Assembly (NCBI RefSeq): GCF_014204975.1
Contig: NZ_JACHMM010000001.1
Coordinates: 4,588,001-4,652,000, forward strand
DNA from: Jiangella mangrovi
Lineage (GTDB): Bacteria; Actinomycetota; Actinomycetes; Jiangellales; Jiangellaceae
Length of the DNA stretch: 64,000 nucleotides
Reading direction: 5' to 3'
Shown here piece by piece: positions 47,534 through 55,848 of this stretch. How positions within the stretch are numbered: the stretch's first letter is position 1; each line of letters opens with the position of its first letter. The notes under the pieces were generated by a model. It ran no database searches. It was not told the origin of the DNA and worked only from the letters and a program-made list of their open reading frames with translations. Position numbers and translations under genes: made by a program.

Positions 47534-47547
47534 ATTCGAGAGAAGAG

Positions 47548-50500
47548 ATGACCGACCCCACCGGCTACCGCGAGGTGCCCGCCCAGGTCGACCTTCCGGC
47601 GCTGGAGCACGACGTCCTCGCGTTCTGGCGCGACAACGACGTGTTCGCGCAGACGGTGAAGGCCAGCGAGGGCCGCCCTCAGTGGAACTTCTACGAGGGG
47701 CCGCCCACCGCCAACGGGATGCCCGGCACCCACCACATCGAGGCGCGCGTCTTCAAGGACGTCTTCCCGCGCTACCGCACGATGAAGGGCTACCACGTCC
47801 CGCGCCAGGCCGGCTGGGACTGCCACGGCCTGCCCGTCGAGATCGCGGTCGAGAAGGAGCTGGGCTTCGAGGCCAAGAGCGACATCGAGGCCTACGGCGT
47901 CGCCGAGTTCAACGCGAAGTGCCGCGAGTCGGTCCTGCGCCACGTCGACGCGTTCGAGCAGCTCACCGAGCGCATGGGCTACTGGGTCGACCTCTCGCAG
48001 GCGTACCGCACCATGGACGCGTCGTACATCCAGAGCGTCTGGTGGTCGCTCAAGCAGATCTTCGACAAGGGCCTGCTGGTCGAGGACTACCGGGTGTCGC
48101 CGTACTGTCCCCGCGACGAGACGGCGCTGTCCTCGCACGAGCTGGCGCAGGGCTACGAGACCGTCGTCGACCCGTCGGTGTACGTGCGCTTCCCGCTGAC
48201 GTCGGGTCCGCTCGCGGGCGAGGCATCGCTGCTGGTCTGGACCACGACCCCGTGGACGCTGGTCTCGAACACCGCCGTCGCCGCCCACCCGGACGTCACG
48301 TACGTGGCGGCGCGGGCGGCCGGCTCGTCCGAGCTGCTCGTCGTCGCCGAGCCGCTCCTCGACTCCGTCCTGGGCGAGGGCGCCGAGGTCGTCGGCACGT
48401 TCACCGGCGCCGAGATGGAGCGCTGGACCTACCAGCGCCCGTTCGAGCTGGTCGACATCCCCGACGCCCACTACCTCGTCGTCGACGGGTACGTCACCAC
48501 CGAGGACGGCACCGGGCTGGTGCACCAGTCCCCCGCGTTCGGCGCCGACGACCTGCGGGTCTGCCGCCGCTACGGCCTGCCCGTGGTCAACCCGGTCCGC
48601 TCCAACGGCACGTTCGCCGAGGACGTCCCGCTGGTCGGCGGGCAGTTCTTCAAGCGCGCCGACGCCGACCTGGTCGCCGACCTCGAGCACCGCGGCGTGC
48701 TGTTCAAGCACGTCCCGTACGAGCACGAGTACCCGCACTGCTGGCGCTGCCACACGCCCCTCATCTACTACGCGCAGCCGTCCTGGTACATCCGCACGAC
48801 GCAGATCAAGGACGCGCTGCTGCGCGAGAACGAGAAGACCACCTGGTACCCCGAGACGATCAAGTGGGGCCGCTACGGCGAGTGGCTGCGCGGCAACGTC
48901 GACTGGGCGCTGTCGCGGAACCGGTACTGGGGCACGCCGCTGCCCATCTGGCGCAACGACGAGGACCCGTCACGCATGGTGTGCGTGGGGTCGCTGGCGG
49001 AGCTGTCGGAGCTGTCCGGTCAGGACCTCTCCGAGCTGGACCCGCACCGGCCCTACGTCGACGACGTCACGTTCACGGTCGACGGCGTGCCCGGCACGTT
49101 CCGCCGCGAGCCGTACGTCATCGACGTCTGGTACGACTCCGGCTCGATGCCGTTCGCGCAGGCCGGGTACCCGTACGCCCCCGGCAGCGCCGAGGCGTTC
49201 CAGAAGTCCTACCCGGCGCAGTACATCTGCGAGGCGCTGGACCAGACCCGCGGCTGGTTCTACACGCTCATGGCCATCGGCACGCTGGTGTTCGACCGGT
49301 CGTCGTACGAGAACGTCGTCTGCCTGGGCCTGATCCTCGCCGAGGACGGCCGGCGCATGAGCAAGCACCTGGGCAACATCCTCGAGCCGATGCCGCTCAT
49401 GGACGAGCACGGCGCCGACGCCGTCCGCTGGTTCATGCTGGCCAGCGGCTCGCCGTGGCTGCCGCGCCGGGTCGGACACGCCAGCCTGCAAGAGATCGTC
49501 CGCAAGGTGCTGCTGACCTACTGGAACACCGCGTCGTTCCTGTCGCTGTACGGGCGGACGGCGGGGTGGACGCCCGGTTCCGCCGACGTGCCGCCCGTGG
49601 CCGACCGGCCGGTCCTCGACCGGTGGGCGCTGTCGGAGCTGCACCGGCTGGTCCGCGAGGTCGACGCCGCGCTCGACGGCTTCGACACGCAGGCTGCGGG
49701 CGCGAAGCTGACGGCGTTCGTCGACGACCTCTCGAACTGGTACGTGCGCCGGTCGCGGCGGCGGTTCTGGGACGGCGACCCGGCGGCGCTGGCGACGCTG
49801 CACGAGTGCGTCGAGACGCTGTCGCGGCTGATGGCGCCCATGGTCCCGTTCGTCACCGAGCGGGTCTGGCAGGACCTCGTCGTGCCGGCCGACCCGGACG
49901 CGGCGCCGTCGGTGCACGCGGCGTCGTGGCCGTCGTCGGACGATTCGCTGATCGACGACGCCCTGCGCGCCGAGGTGTCGCTGACGCGGCGCCTGGTCGA
50001 GCTGGGCCGGGCGGCCCGGGCGGAGTCGAAGGTCCGGACGCGCCAGCCGCTGGCCCGGGCGCTGGTCGGCGCGCGCGGCTGGGAGACGCTGCGGCCGGAG
50101 CTGCGGGCCGAGATCGCCGACGAGCTCAACGTCGTGTCGGTGCTGTCGCTGTCCGAGGCCGGCGCGGGCGAGGACCTGGTCGACGTGTCTGCCAAGGCGA
50201 ACTTCCGGTCGCTGGGCAAGCGGTTCGCGAAGGACACGCCTCGAGTCGCCGCGGCCGTGGCGGCGGCCGACGCGGGCGCGCTCGCGTCGACGTTGAAGAC
50301 CTCCGGCCGGGCGACGGTCGAGGTCGACGGCCTCGGGCCGGTCGACGTCACGCCCGACGACGTCATCGTCACCGAGACGCCGCGCGAGGGCTGGGCGGTC
50401 GCCCGCGAGGGCGAGACCGTCGCGCTCGACCTCACCCTGACCGACGCGCTGGTGCGGGCCGGTCTGGTCCGCGAGGCGGTGCGGCTGGTCCAGGAGGCGC

Positions 50501-50715
50501 GCAAGTCGGCCGGCTTCGAGGTGTCCGACCGCATCGAGCTGGCGTGGTCGGCGTCCGAGGCCATGGCCGAGGCGCTGCGCGAGCACGGCGCCCTGCTGGC
50601 CGACGAGGTGCTGGCGGCCGCGGTGCACGACGACCTGGCCGCGCTGGACGGCGCGCCGGAGCGGACGGACGAGGAGCTCGGCCTGACGTTCCGCCTGCGC
50701 CGGCTGCAGGGCTGA
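47548..50715 (+). CDS. ileS: Isoleucyl-tRNA synthetase
   Basis: A 1055-residue class I synthetase of the long, eukaryote-like type. The HIGH element reads GTHH in PPTANGMPGTHHIEA, the editing domain has WTTTPWTLVSN, and KMSKS reads RMSKH in DGRRMSKHLGNIL. ATG 47548 follows GAGAAGAG and the T-box leader; the longer frame starts inside the leader and is rejected. Long-type IleS proteins are often less sensitive to mupirocin; that is family knowledge only. Confidence 0.97.
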   Translation: MTDPTGYREVPAQVDLPALEHDVLAFWRDNDVFAQTVKASEGRPQWNFYEGPPTANGMPGTHHIEARVFKDVFPRYRTMKGYHVPRQAGWDCHGLPVEIAVEKELGFEAKSDIEAYGVAEFNAKCRESVLRHVDAFEQLTERMGYWVDLSQAYRTMDASYIQSVWWSLKQIFDKGLLVEDYRVSPYCPRDETALSSHELAQGYETVVDPSVYVRFPLTSGPLAGEASLLVWTTTPWTLVSNTAVAAHPDVTYVAARAAGSSELLVVAEPLLDSVLGEGAEVVGTFTGAEMERWTYQRPFELVDIPDAHYLVVDGYVTTEDGTGLVHQSPAFGADDLRVCRRYGLPVVNPVRSNGTFAEDVPLVGGQFFKRADADLVADLEHRGVLFKHVPYEHEYPHCWRCHTPLIYYAQPSWYIRTTQIKDALLRENEKTTWYPETIKWGRYGEWLRGNVDWALSRNRYWGTPLPIWRNDEDPSRMVCVGSLAELSELSGQDLSELDPHRPYVDDVTFTVDGVPGTFRREPYVIDVWYDSGSMPFAQAGYPYAPGSAEAFQKSYPAQYICEALDQTRGWFYTLMAIGTLVFDRSSYENVVCLGLILAEDGRRMSKHLGNILEPMPLMDEHGADAVRWFMLASGSPWLPRRVGHASLQEIVRKVLLTYWNTASFLSLYGRTAGWTPGSADVPPVADRPVLDRWALSELHRLVREVDAALDGFDTQAAGAKLTAFVDDLSNWYVRRSRRRFWDGDPAALATLHECVETLSRLMAPMVPFVTERVWQDLVVPADPDAAPSVHAASWPSSDDSLIDDALRAEVSLTRRLVELGRAARAESKVRTRQPLARALVGARGWETLRPELRAEIADELNVVSVLSLSEAGAGEDLVDVSAKANFRSLGKRFAKDTPRVAAAVAAADAGALASTLKTSGRATVEVDGLGPVDVTPDDVIVTETPREGWAVAREGETVALDLTLTDALVRAGLVREAVRLVQEARKSAGFEVSDRIELAWSASEAMAEALREHGALLADEVLAAAVHDDLAALDGAPERTDEELGLTFRLRRLQG

Positions 50716-50722
50716 CAAAGCG

Positions 50723-50753
50723 AGGGGCCCGACACCGCCGGTGTCGGGCCCCT
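50723..50753. terminator. Bidirectional terminator between ileS and divIVA
   Basis: Perfect 14-base arms AGGGGCCCGACACC and GGTGTCGGGCCCCT around a 3-base loop, followed by TTCAGT, between converging genes. Confidence 0.85.
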
Positions 50754-50772
50754 TCAGTCGCTGGTTGCGGCG

Positions 50773-51573
50773 TCAGCGCTGCTCGTCGTCGAGGAGGCTG
50801 GCGACCGAGCGGAGCGAACCGCCGGACGGCGCGGTCTGAGCGTTGTTGCCGCTCGGACCGGACTGCTGCGGCGCACCGCCGCCACCCGCTGCCGCCGCGG
50901 GGACCTGCCCCACGCCGGTGTCGGCCTCGTCGACGCCGCCGGTCTCGAGCTTGCGGAGCTCGCGCTCGAGGTAGGACTTGAGCCGGCTGCGGTACTCGCG
51001 CTCGAAGGCGCGCAGGGTCTCGAGCTCGCGCTCGAGGTCGGCGCGGTCGGTCTCGAGCTTGCCGAAGACCTGGGAGCGGCGCTTCTGCACTTCCTGCTCG
51101 ATCGCGTCGGCCCGCTGCCGGGCGTCCTGCTCGATCTTCGCGGACTTGGCCTTCGTCTCGGAGTCGAGCTTCTCGGCACGGGTGCGCGCGTCGTTCATGA
51201 GGCGGTCGGCCTCGGCCTTGGAGTCGGCGACGAGCTCGTCGGCCGTCTTCTGGGCCAGGGCGAGCACCTTGGCCGCGGCGTCGCTGGGCTGCACCCCCAC
51301 GGGCACGGCAGCGGCGGCCGACGGCGGAGCCTCGGGCGCCTTGGGCGCTTCGGGCTGGCGCGGAGCCTGGATGGGCTCGGCCGACGCGGCGAGTCCGCCG
51401 CCACGGGTCACGGCGGAGAGCTTGTCGCGCAGCTCGTCGTTCTCCCGCTGCATGCGCGCGAGCTCGGCCTCGACCTCGTCCAGGAACTCGTCGACCTCCT
51501 GCATGTCGTAACCCTCGCGCAGGCGGACCGTCGTGAACTCTTTGTTCTGGACGTCCTCGGGCGTCAGTGGCAT
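50773..51573 (-). CDS. divIVA: Wag31/DivIVA polar growth protein
   Basis: A 266-residue coiled-coil scaffold. The membrane-binding N-terminus (LTPEDVQNKEFTTVRLREGYDMQEVDEFLDEVE split here as the DivIVA domain, about 1-45) is followed by an Ala/Pro-rich linker (about 70-100), a long Lys/Glu/Ala coiled coil (about 105-215) and a Gly/Gln-rich tail. In actinobacteria it marks poles and directs apical wall growth and is essential. It is the last gene of the ftsZ-side cluster. Confidence 0.96.
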   Translation of the reverse strand: MPLTPEDVQNKEFTTVRLREGYDMQEVDEFLDEVEAELARMQRENDELRDKLSAVTRGGGLAASAEPIQAPRQPEAPKAPEAPPSAAAAVPVGVQPSDAAAKVLALAQKTADELVADSKAEADRLMNDARTRAEKLDSETKAKSAKIEQDARQRADAIEQEVQKRRSQVFGKLETDRADLERELETLRAFEREYRSRLKSYLERELRKLETGGVDEADTGVGQVPAAAAGGGGAPQQSGPSGNNAQTAPSGGSLRSVASLLDDEQR

Positions 51574-51619
51574 AGCGTCACCTCGGATGTGGGCATAGGC
51601 AGAATGTCACCGTACCGCG

Positions 51620-51907
51620 TCATCCTAGGGATCCGACAACTACAAGCAGAATCTGGACCAGGATGATCAGCACGATGAACGCCAGGTCGAGGGCGACCGA
51701 GCCGATCCGCAGTGGCGGAAGGACCCGACGGATCGCCCGCAATGGCGGATCGGTCACTGTGTAAATGGCCTCCAGCACCACGAGCACCAGCCCCTTGGGC
51801 TGCCACTCGCGCGCGAAGACCTGAATCCAGTCGACCACGAGCCGGATCAGCAGAGCGATGAAGAACAGCCACAACACCGCGGAGAGAATCTGACTCACAG
51901 CCGACAC
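51620..51907 (-). CDS. YggT-family membrane protein
   Basis: A 95-residue protein with two hydrophobic regions (QILSAVLWLFFIALLIRLVVD and LDLAFIVLIILVQILLVVVG) around the conserved YTVTDPPLRAIRRVLPP. Found between sepF and divIVA in most actinobacteria; implicated in membrane or osmotic functions. Confidence 0.93.
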   Translation of the reverse strand: MSAVSQILSAVLWLFFIALLIRLVVDWIQVFAREWQPKGLVLVVLEAIYTVTDPPLRAIRRVLPPLRIGSVALDLAFIVLIILVQILLVVVGSLG

Positions 51908-51963
51908 AACACCTGAACTTACCGGACGTCGGCCGGGTTCGATGACATGGACACCCGCGAGCC

Positions 51964-51997
51964 GGGCGCGAGTTCTCTGAGAATCTCACTCGCGCCC
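51964..51997 (-). terminator. Hairpin between sepF and yggT
   Basis: Perfect 10-base arms GGGCGCGAGT and ACTCGCGCCC just after the sepF stop, loop of 14 bases. It may attenuate read-through from sepF into yggT-divIVA. Confidence 0.55.
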
Positions 51998-52005
51998 CAC
52001 CCGGA

Positions 52006-52533
52006 TCAGCTCTGGTTGAAGAACCCGCCGCTGACCATGCGTGCCTTGTCCTCGGCGGTCACCGAGACGTCGGCGGGTGTGAGCAGGAACACCTTCGCCG
52101 TCACCCGGTCGATGCTGCCGCGCAGGCCGAAGATCAGGCCCGCCGCGAAGTCGACCAGCCGCTTGGCGTCGGCCTCGTCCATCTCGGTGAGGTTCATGAT
52201 CACCGGCGTGCCGTCGCGGAAGTGCTCGCCGAGCGTGCGGGCCTCGTTGTAGGTCCGCGGGTGCAGCGTCGTGATGCGCGCCTCACGCATGGCTGGTGCC
52301 TTTCGTACGGCCGCGACGGGCCGGCGGTCGGCGAGCGAGGCCACCGTCGCCGTGTGCTCGCGCTCGGGCGCTCGCTCCCGCTCGCGACGCGGCTCCTCGG
52401 CGGGCTCCTCGTACTCCTCGACGGCGTCGTCGTACTCGTCCGCGTACGCGTCCTCGTCGTACTCGTCGTCGTAGCGGTCTCGGTCCTCCACGAGGCCGAG
52501 GTAGACCGCAACCTTGCGCATTGCGCCGGCCAT
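52006..52533 (-). CDS. sepF: SepF cell-division protein
   Basis: A 175-residue FtsZ anchor. The N-terminal amphipathic helix ([15 protein letters not shown]) is followed by an acidic disordered stretch rich in Asp, Glu and Tyr (about 20-60) and the SepF core ([40 protein letters not shown]). In actinobacteria SepF replaces FtsA. There is only 118 bp between it and pgeF, where yggS is usually found. Confidence 0.95.
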   Translation of the reverse strand: MAGAMRKVAVYLGLVEDRDRYDDEYDEDAYADEYDDAVEEYEEPAEEPRRERERAPEREHTATVASLADRRPVAAVRKAPAMREARITTLHPRTYNEARTLGEHFRDGTPVIMNLTEMDEADAKRLVDFAAGLIFGLRGSIDRVTAKVFLLTPADVSVTAEDKARMVSGGFFNQS

Positions 52534-52651
52534 TCAAGTCCTCCGCACTAATGGTGGACGGTCCCCTGTGATCAGCAACGCTAGCCCCAGGGGTCAGCAG
52601 AACCGGGGATTGCGAGCGCGACACGCCCGCGAGTCGCAGTAGTCACACCAA

Positions 52652-53374
52652 TCACGCCTGACTCATCCACGCCACCCCGGCGAACCGGCCGGTGACGCCG
52701 TCGCGGCGGTAGGAGTAGCTGTGCGGGTCCTCGATGGTGCAGGTCGCGGAGGCCTCGACGGCAGCGCCCGCGGTACGGAGCTGCGCGACGACGCCGGCGG
52801 GGACGTCGAGGGCCGGCGTGCCCTGCCGGGTGACCGCCCACGACTCCGGGACGACGGCGGCGACCTCGGCCCGCATCGCCTCGGGGACCTCGTAGCAGCG
52901 GCCGCACACGGCCGGGCCCACGCGGGCGACCAGCTTGCGGGCGCCGAGGTCGCGCATGGCCGAGATGACCGCAGGGACCACGCCGGCCGCGAGCCCGGGC
53001 CGGCCCGCATGGGCGACAGCGACGACTCCCGCCTCCGGGTCGGCGAGCAGGACGGGGACGCAGTCGGCGACGAGGACGGCGAGTGCCCGGCCGGGCTGGG
53101 TCGTGACGAGCGCGTCAACCTCGGGCGCGGGGCCGGTCCAGGGCCCGTCGACGACGGCGACCGCGTTGCCGTGCACCTGGTTCATGTAGTTCACGGCGTC
53201 GCGGGGCAGGCCGATCGCCGTCGCCAGCAGCTCACGGTTCCGCTCGACGGCGGCGGGGTCGTCGCCGACGTGGCCGCCGAGGTTGAGCGCGTCGTACGGC
53301 GCCGAGCTGACCCCGTCGTGCCGATCGGTGAAGGCGAACCGGACCGAACCGGCCGCACTGGTGTCGCGGAGCAT
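52652..53374 (-). CDS. pgeF: Laccase-domain peptidoglycan editing factor, PgeF/YlmD
   Basis: A 240-residue protein of the YfiH/YlmD family: YMNQVHGNAV (His ligand), VADCVPVLLAD (Cys), AVAHAGRPGL (His) and VGPAVCGRCYEVP. E. coli members remove muropeptides with wrong L-Ser. Coded 17 bp after ftsZ, as typical. Confidence 0.94.
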   Translation of the reverse strand: MLRDTSAAGSVRFAFTDRHDGVSSAPYDALNLGGHVGDDPAAVERNRELLATAIGLPRDAVNYMNQVHGNAVAVVDGPWTGPAPEVDALVTTQPGRALAVLVADCVPVLLADPEAGVVAVAHAGRPGLAAGVVPAVISAMRDLGARKLVARVGPAVCGRCYEVPEAMRAEVAAVVPESWAVTRQGTPALDVPAGVVAQLRTAGAAVEASATCTIEDPHSYSYRRDGVTGRFAGVAWMSQA

Positions 53375-53391
53375 GCCTACTTCAGCCTGTG

Positions 53392-54570
53392 CTACTTCAA
53401 GAAATCGGGCACGTCCAGGTCGTCACTGGGCGTGGCCGGGACGATCCGACGCTGTTCACGGGGTGGGGCGGGCGGCGCGGCGGGTGCGCCGTCACCGTCG
53501 TCGCCGCCCGTGTCCCCCTGGTCGCCCGGCTTCGCGGCGGCCGCCGGAGTGGCCGTCGCGACCGAGCCGATGGCAGCCGCCGCCTCGGCCTTCTTGACCG
53601 TGCCGAGCTCGCGGCGGACCGGCGCGCCCCCGTCGAACCCGGCCGCGATGACGGTGACCCGGACCTCGTCGCCGAGCGCGTCGTCGATGACCGCACCGAA
53701 GATGATGTTGGCGTCGTCGTGCGCCGCCTGCGCGACCAGGTTGGCCGCCTCGTTGATCTCGAAGAGCCCGAGGTCGGAGCCGCCGGACACCGACAGCAGC
53801 ACGCCGTGCGCGCCGTCGATGGAGGCCTCGAGCAGCGGGCTCGATATCGCCATCTCGGCCGCCGCGACCGCGCGGTCCTCGCCGCGCGCGGACCCTATCC
53901 CCATGAGCGCCGAGCCGGCGTTGCTCATGACCGACTTCACGTCGGCGAAGTCGAGGTTGATCAGGCCGGGCGTGGTGATGAGGTCGGTGATGCCCTGGAC
54001 ACCGGACAGCAGCACCTGGTCGGCGCTCTTGAACGCGTCGAGCACGCTGACCTGGCGGTCGCTGATGGACAGCAGCCGGTCGTTCGGGATGACGATGAGG
54101 GTGTCGACCTCTTCGCGCAGCGCCTCGATGCCCGCCTCGGCCTGCATGGCCCGCCGCCGGCCCTCGAACATGAACGGGCGCGTCACGACACCGATGGTCA
54201 GGGCGCCCAGCGACCGGGCGATGCGCGCGACGACGGGCGCGCCGCCGGTGCCGGTGCCGCCGCCCTCGCCCGCCGTGACGAAGACCATGTCGGCGCCCTT
54301 GAGCACCTCTTCGATCTCTTCGGCGTGGTCCTCGGCGGCCTTGCGGCCGACGTCGGGGTTGGCGCCGGCACCCAGGCCCCGGGTCGCCTCGCGGCCGACG
54401 TCGAGCTTCACGTCGGCGTCGCTCATGAGCAGCGCCTGCGCGTCGGTGTTGATCGCGATGAACTCGACGCCCTTGAGGCCGACTTCGATCATGCGGTTGA
54501 CCGCGTTGACTCCGCCGCCGCCGATGCCGACGACTTTGATCACCGCGAGGTAGTTCTGCGGAGCAGTCAC
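53392..54570 (-). CDS. ftsZ: Cell-division GTPase FtsZ
   Basis: A 392-residue tubulin homologue. The N-terminal GTP-binding part has [16 protein letters not shown] and the tubulin signature [13 protein letters not shown]; the T7 loop reads [11 protein letters not shown]. After the core comes a Gly/Asp/Ala/Pro linker and the C-terminal peptide [10 protein letters not shown] for SepF binding. The GTG at 54570 follows AAAGGCG. Upstream there is no ftsQ; instead a divergent non-division gene. Confidence 0.97.
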   Translation of the reverse strand: MTAPQNYLAVIKVVGIGGGGVNAVNRMIEVGLKGVEFIAINTDAQALLMSDADVKLDVGREATRGLGAGANPDVGRKAAEDHAEEIEEVLKGADMVFVTAGEGGGTGTGGAPVVARIARSLGALTIGVVTRPFMFEGRRRAMQAEAGIEALREEVDTLIVIPNDRLLSISDRQVSVLDAFKSADQVLLSGVQGITDLITTPGLINLDFADVKSVMSNAGSALMGIGSARGEDRAVAAAEMAISSPLLEASIDGAHGVLLSVSGGSDLGLFEINEAANLVAQAAHDDANIIFGAVIDDALGDEVRVTVIAAGFDGGAPVRRELGTVKKAEAAAAIGSVATATPAAAAKPGDQGDTGGDDGDGAPAAPPAPPREQRRIVPATPSDDLDVPDFLK

Positions 54571-54604
54571 TGGACATCGCCTTTCGTCGAGTTCAAACCC
54601 TCAC

Positions 54605-54633
54605 CCTCAAGTTGAGGTTTATAGTTATGTCAA
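54605..54633 (-). promoter_or_regulatory. Candidate ftsZ promoter region with palindrome
   Basis: The AT-rich patch upstream of ftsZ has TTGACA (54633-54628, minus strand), TATAAA a few bases on, and the palindrome CCTCAAGTTGAGG (54605-54617). Spacings do not fit one simple -35/-10 pair, so overlapping promoters or an operator are possible. Confidence 0.4.
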
Positions 54634-54771
54634 CCTGAGGATGATGAAACGCTAAGCGCGAACCCGGTCCGGCGTCCGTAGACACGCCGAGACCGGGCCG
54701 ATTGCGTTTCTCGTTGTCTTTCCCCGCCGCCCGTCGCCGCGCTCGTCCGTCCGGCGTCTACTCTGGTCCGC

Positions 54772-55188
54772 ATGATGCGGTGGCTCTGCGGCGTGGCCGG
54801 TGGTGTCGCCGTCCTGCTCGCCGGCCTCCTCACCATGCCGCTCGGGTCGGCCCCCGGCGTGGTCGCCCTGCTCGCCGTCCTCGTCATGGCGCTGGCCATG
54901 GCCGCGACGTCGCGCGCGCGGGTCCCCGCCGCCCAGCTCGGCGCCGGCACCGCCATGCGCCGCGTCGCCACCGCTCCCCCGGTCGCCACCTCGCAGACCG
55001 ACCCCGACGCCGCCGCCCGCCCGCGGCCGAGAGCTCCGTCCGGACACCTGGTCCCCCTCAGCTGTCCGCATTCGTGCTCTCGTTCCGAAGGGTCGTCCCA
55101 CCGTGCTCTCTCTGCTCGACGCGCCTGCCCTGGCCGTCTCCGATCTGGTCCTCGCCCTCTCCTCCGCTGCGGAGCCGCTCGCCGGTGA
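54772..55188 (+). CDS. DUF6412-like small membrane protein
   Basis: The first 85 residues (WLCGVAGGVAVLLAGLL, VVALLAVLVMALAMAAT, then [14 protein letters not shown]) match the pattern of small two-helix proteins found before YidC-like genes. The last 45 or so codons are Arg/Ser-rich, unlike the family, and overlap the YidC-like gene by 86 bp, so the C-terminus may be altered by a frameshift. Function unknown. Confidence 0.6.
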   Translation: MMRWLCGVAGGVAVLLAGLLTMPLGSAPGVVALLAVLVMALAMAATSRARVPAAQLGAGTAMRRVATAPPVATSQTDPDAAARPRPRAPSGHLVPLSCPHSCSRSEGSSHRALSARRACPGRLRSGPRPLLRCGAARR

Positions 55189-55825
55189 CGCCTCGACGGC
55201 AGTCGCCGTCCTGCTCGTCGTCGTCCTCGTGCGGTTGCTGCTGTTGCCGCTGAGCCTGCGCGCCGCCCGCGCCGGCCGGACGCGGCTGGCCCTGCGGCCC
55301 GCCGAACTGCGGCTGCGCGAACGCTTCCGCCGCGATCCCGTCCGGCTGCGCCGCGAACTGGCCGCCTTGCACCACTCGCACGGCACGTCGCCGTTCGCCG
55401 GCCTGGGCGCGTCGCTGACCCAGGTGCCGTTCTTCATGGTCCTGTACCGCTTGTTCTCCGCTCCGACGCTGCACGGCAGCGCGAACGCCCTGTTCACGCA
55501 CACCCTGTTCGGGGTGCCGCTCAGCGACAGCTGGGTCGCGGCGCTCGGTGCCGGCGTGGTTCCGGCCTCGCTGATCGTCTTCGGCACGGTGCTGATGCTG
55601 CTGGTCGTGGTCGCGTGGTGCTCGTCGCGCCTGGCCCGGCAGCAGGCGACGACCGAGGTCGAGGTCATGATGGCCCGGACGATGCGCGTCCTCCCCTACG
55701 GCACCGTCCTGGTCGCCGCGTTCGTGCCGCTCGCCGCCGCCCTCTACCTGCTGTTCTCGGGCGCCTGGACCACGACCGAGCGCTGGCTGCTCAGCCGTAA
55801 CGGTCCTCTGCCCGCGACCGCCTGA
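55103..55825 (+). CDS. YidC/Oxa1-type membrane insertase, short form
   Basis: A 240-residue paralogue of the insertase family with five hydrophobic segments. Characteristic parts: RLLLLPLSLRAARAGRTRLA (conserved Arg in the groove region), RELAALHHSHGTSPFAG, QVPFFMVLYRLF and YGTVLVAAFVPLAAALYLL. GTG 55103 follows GAAGGG. It is not the main yidC beside rpmH/rnpA; here it stands between ftsQ and ftsZ with a DUF6412-like gene. Confidence 0.82.
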   Translation: MLSLLDAPALAVSDLVLALSSAAEPLAGDASTAVAVLLVVVLVRLLLLPLSLRAARAGRTRLALRPAELRLRERFRRDPVRLRRELAALHHSHGTSPFAGLGASLTQVPFFMVLYRLFSAPTLHGSANALFTHTLFGVPLSDSWVAALGAGVVPASLIVFGTVLMLLVVVAWCSSRLARQQATTEVEVMMARTMRVLPYGTVLVAAFVPLAAALYLLFSGAWTTTERWLLSRNGPLPATA

Positions 55826-55848
55826 CCGCGGCTGCGCGCCGCGGCTGC

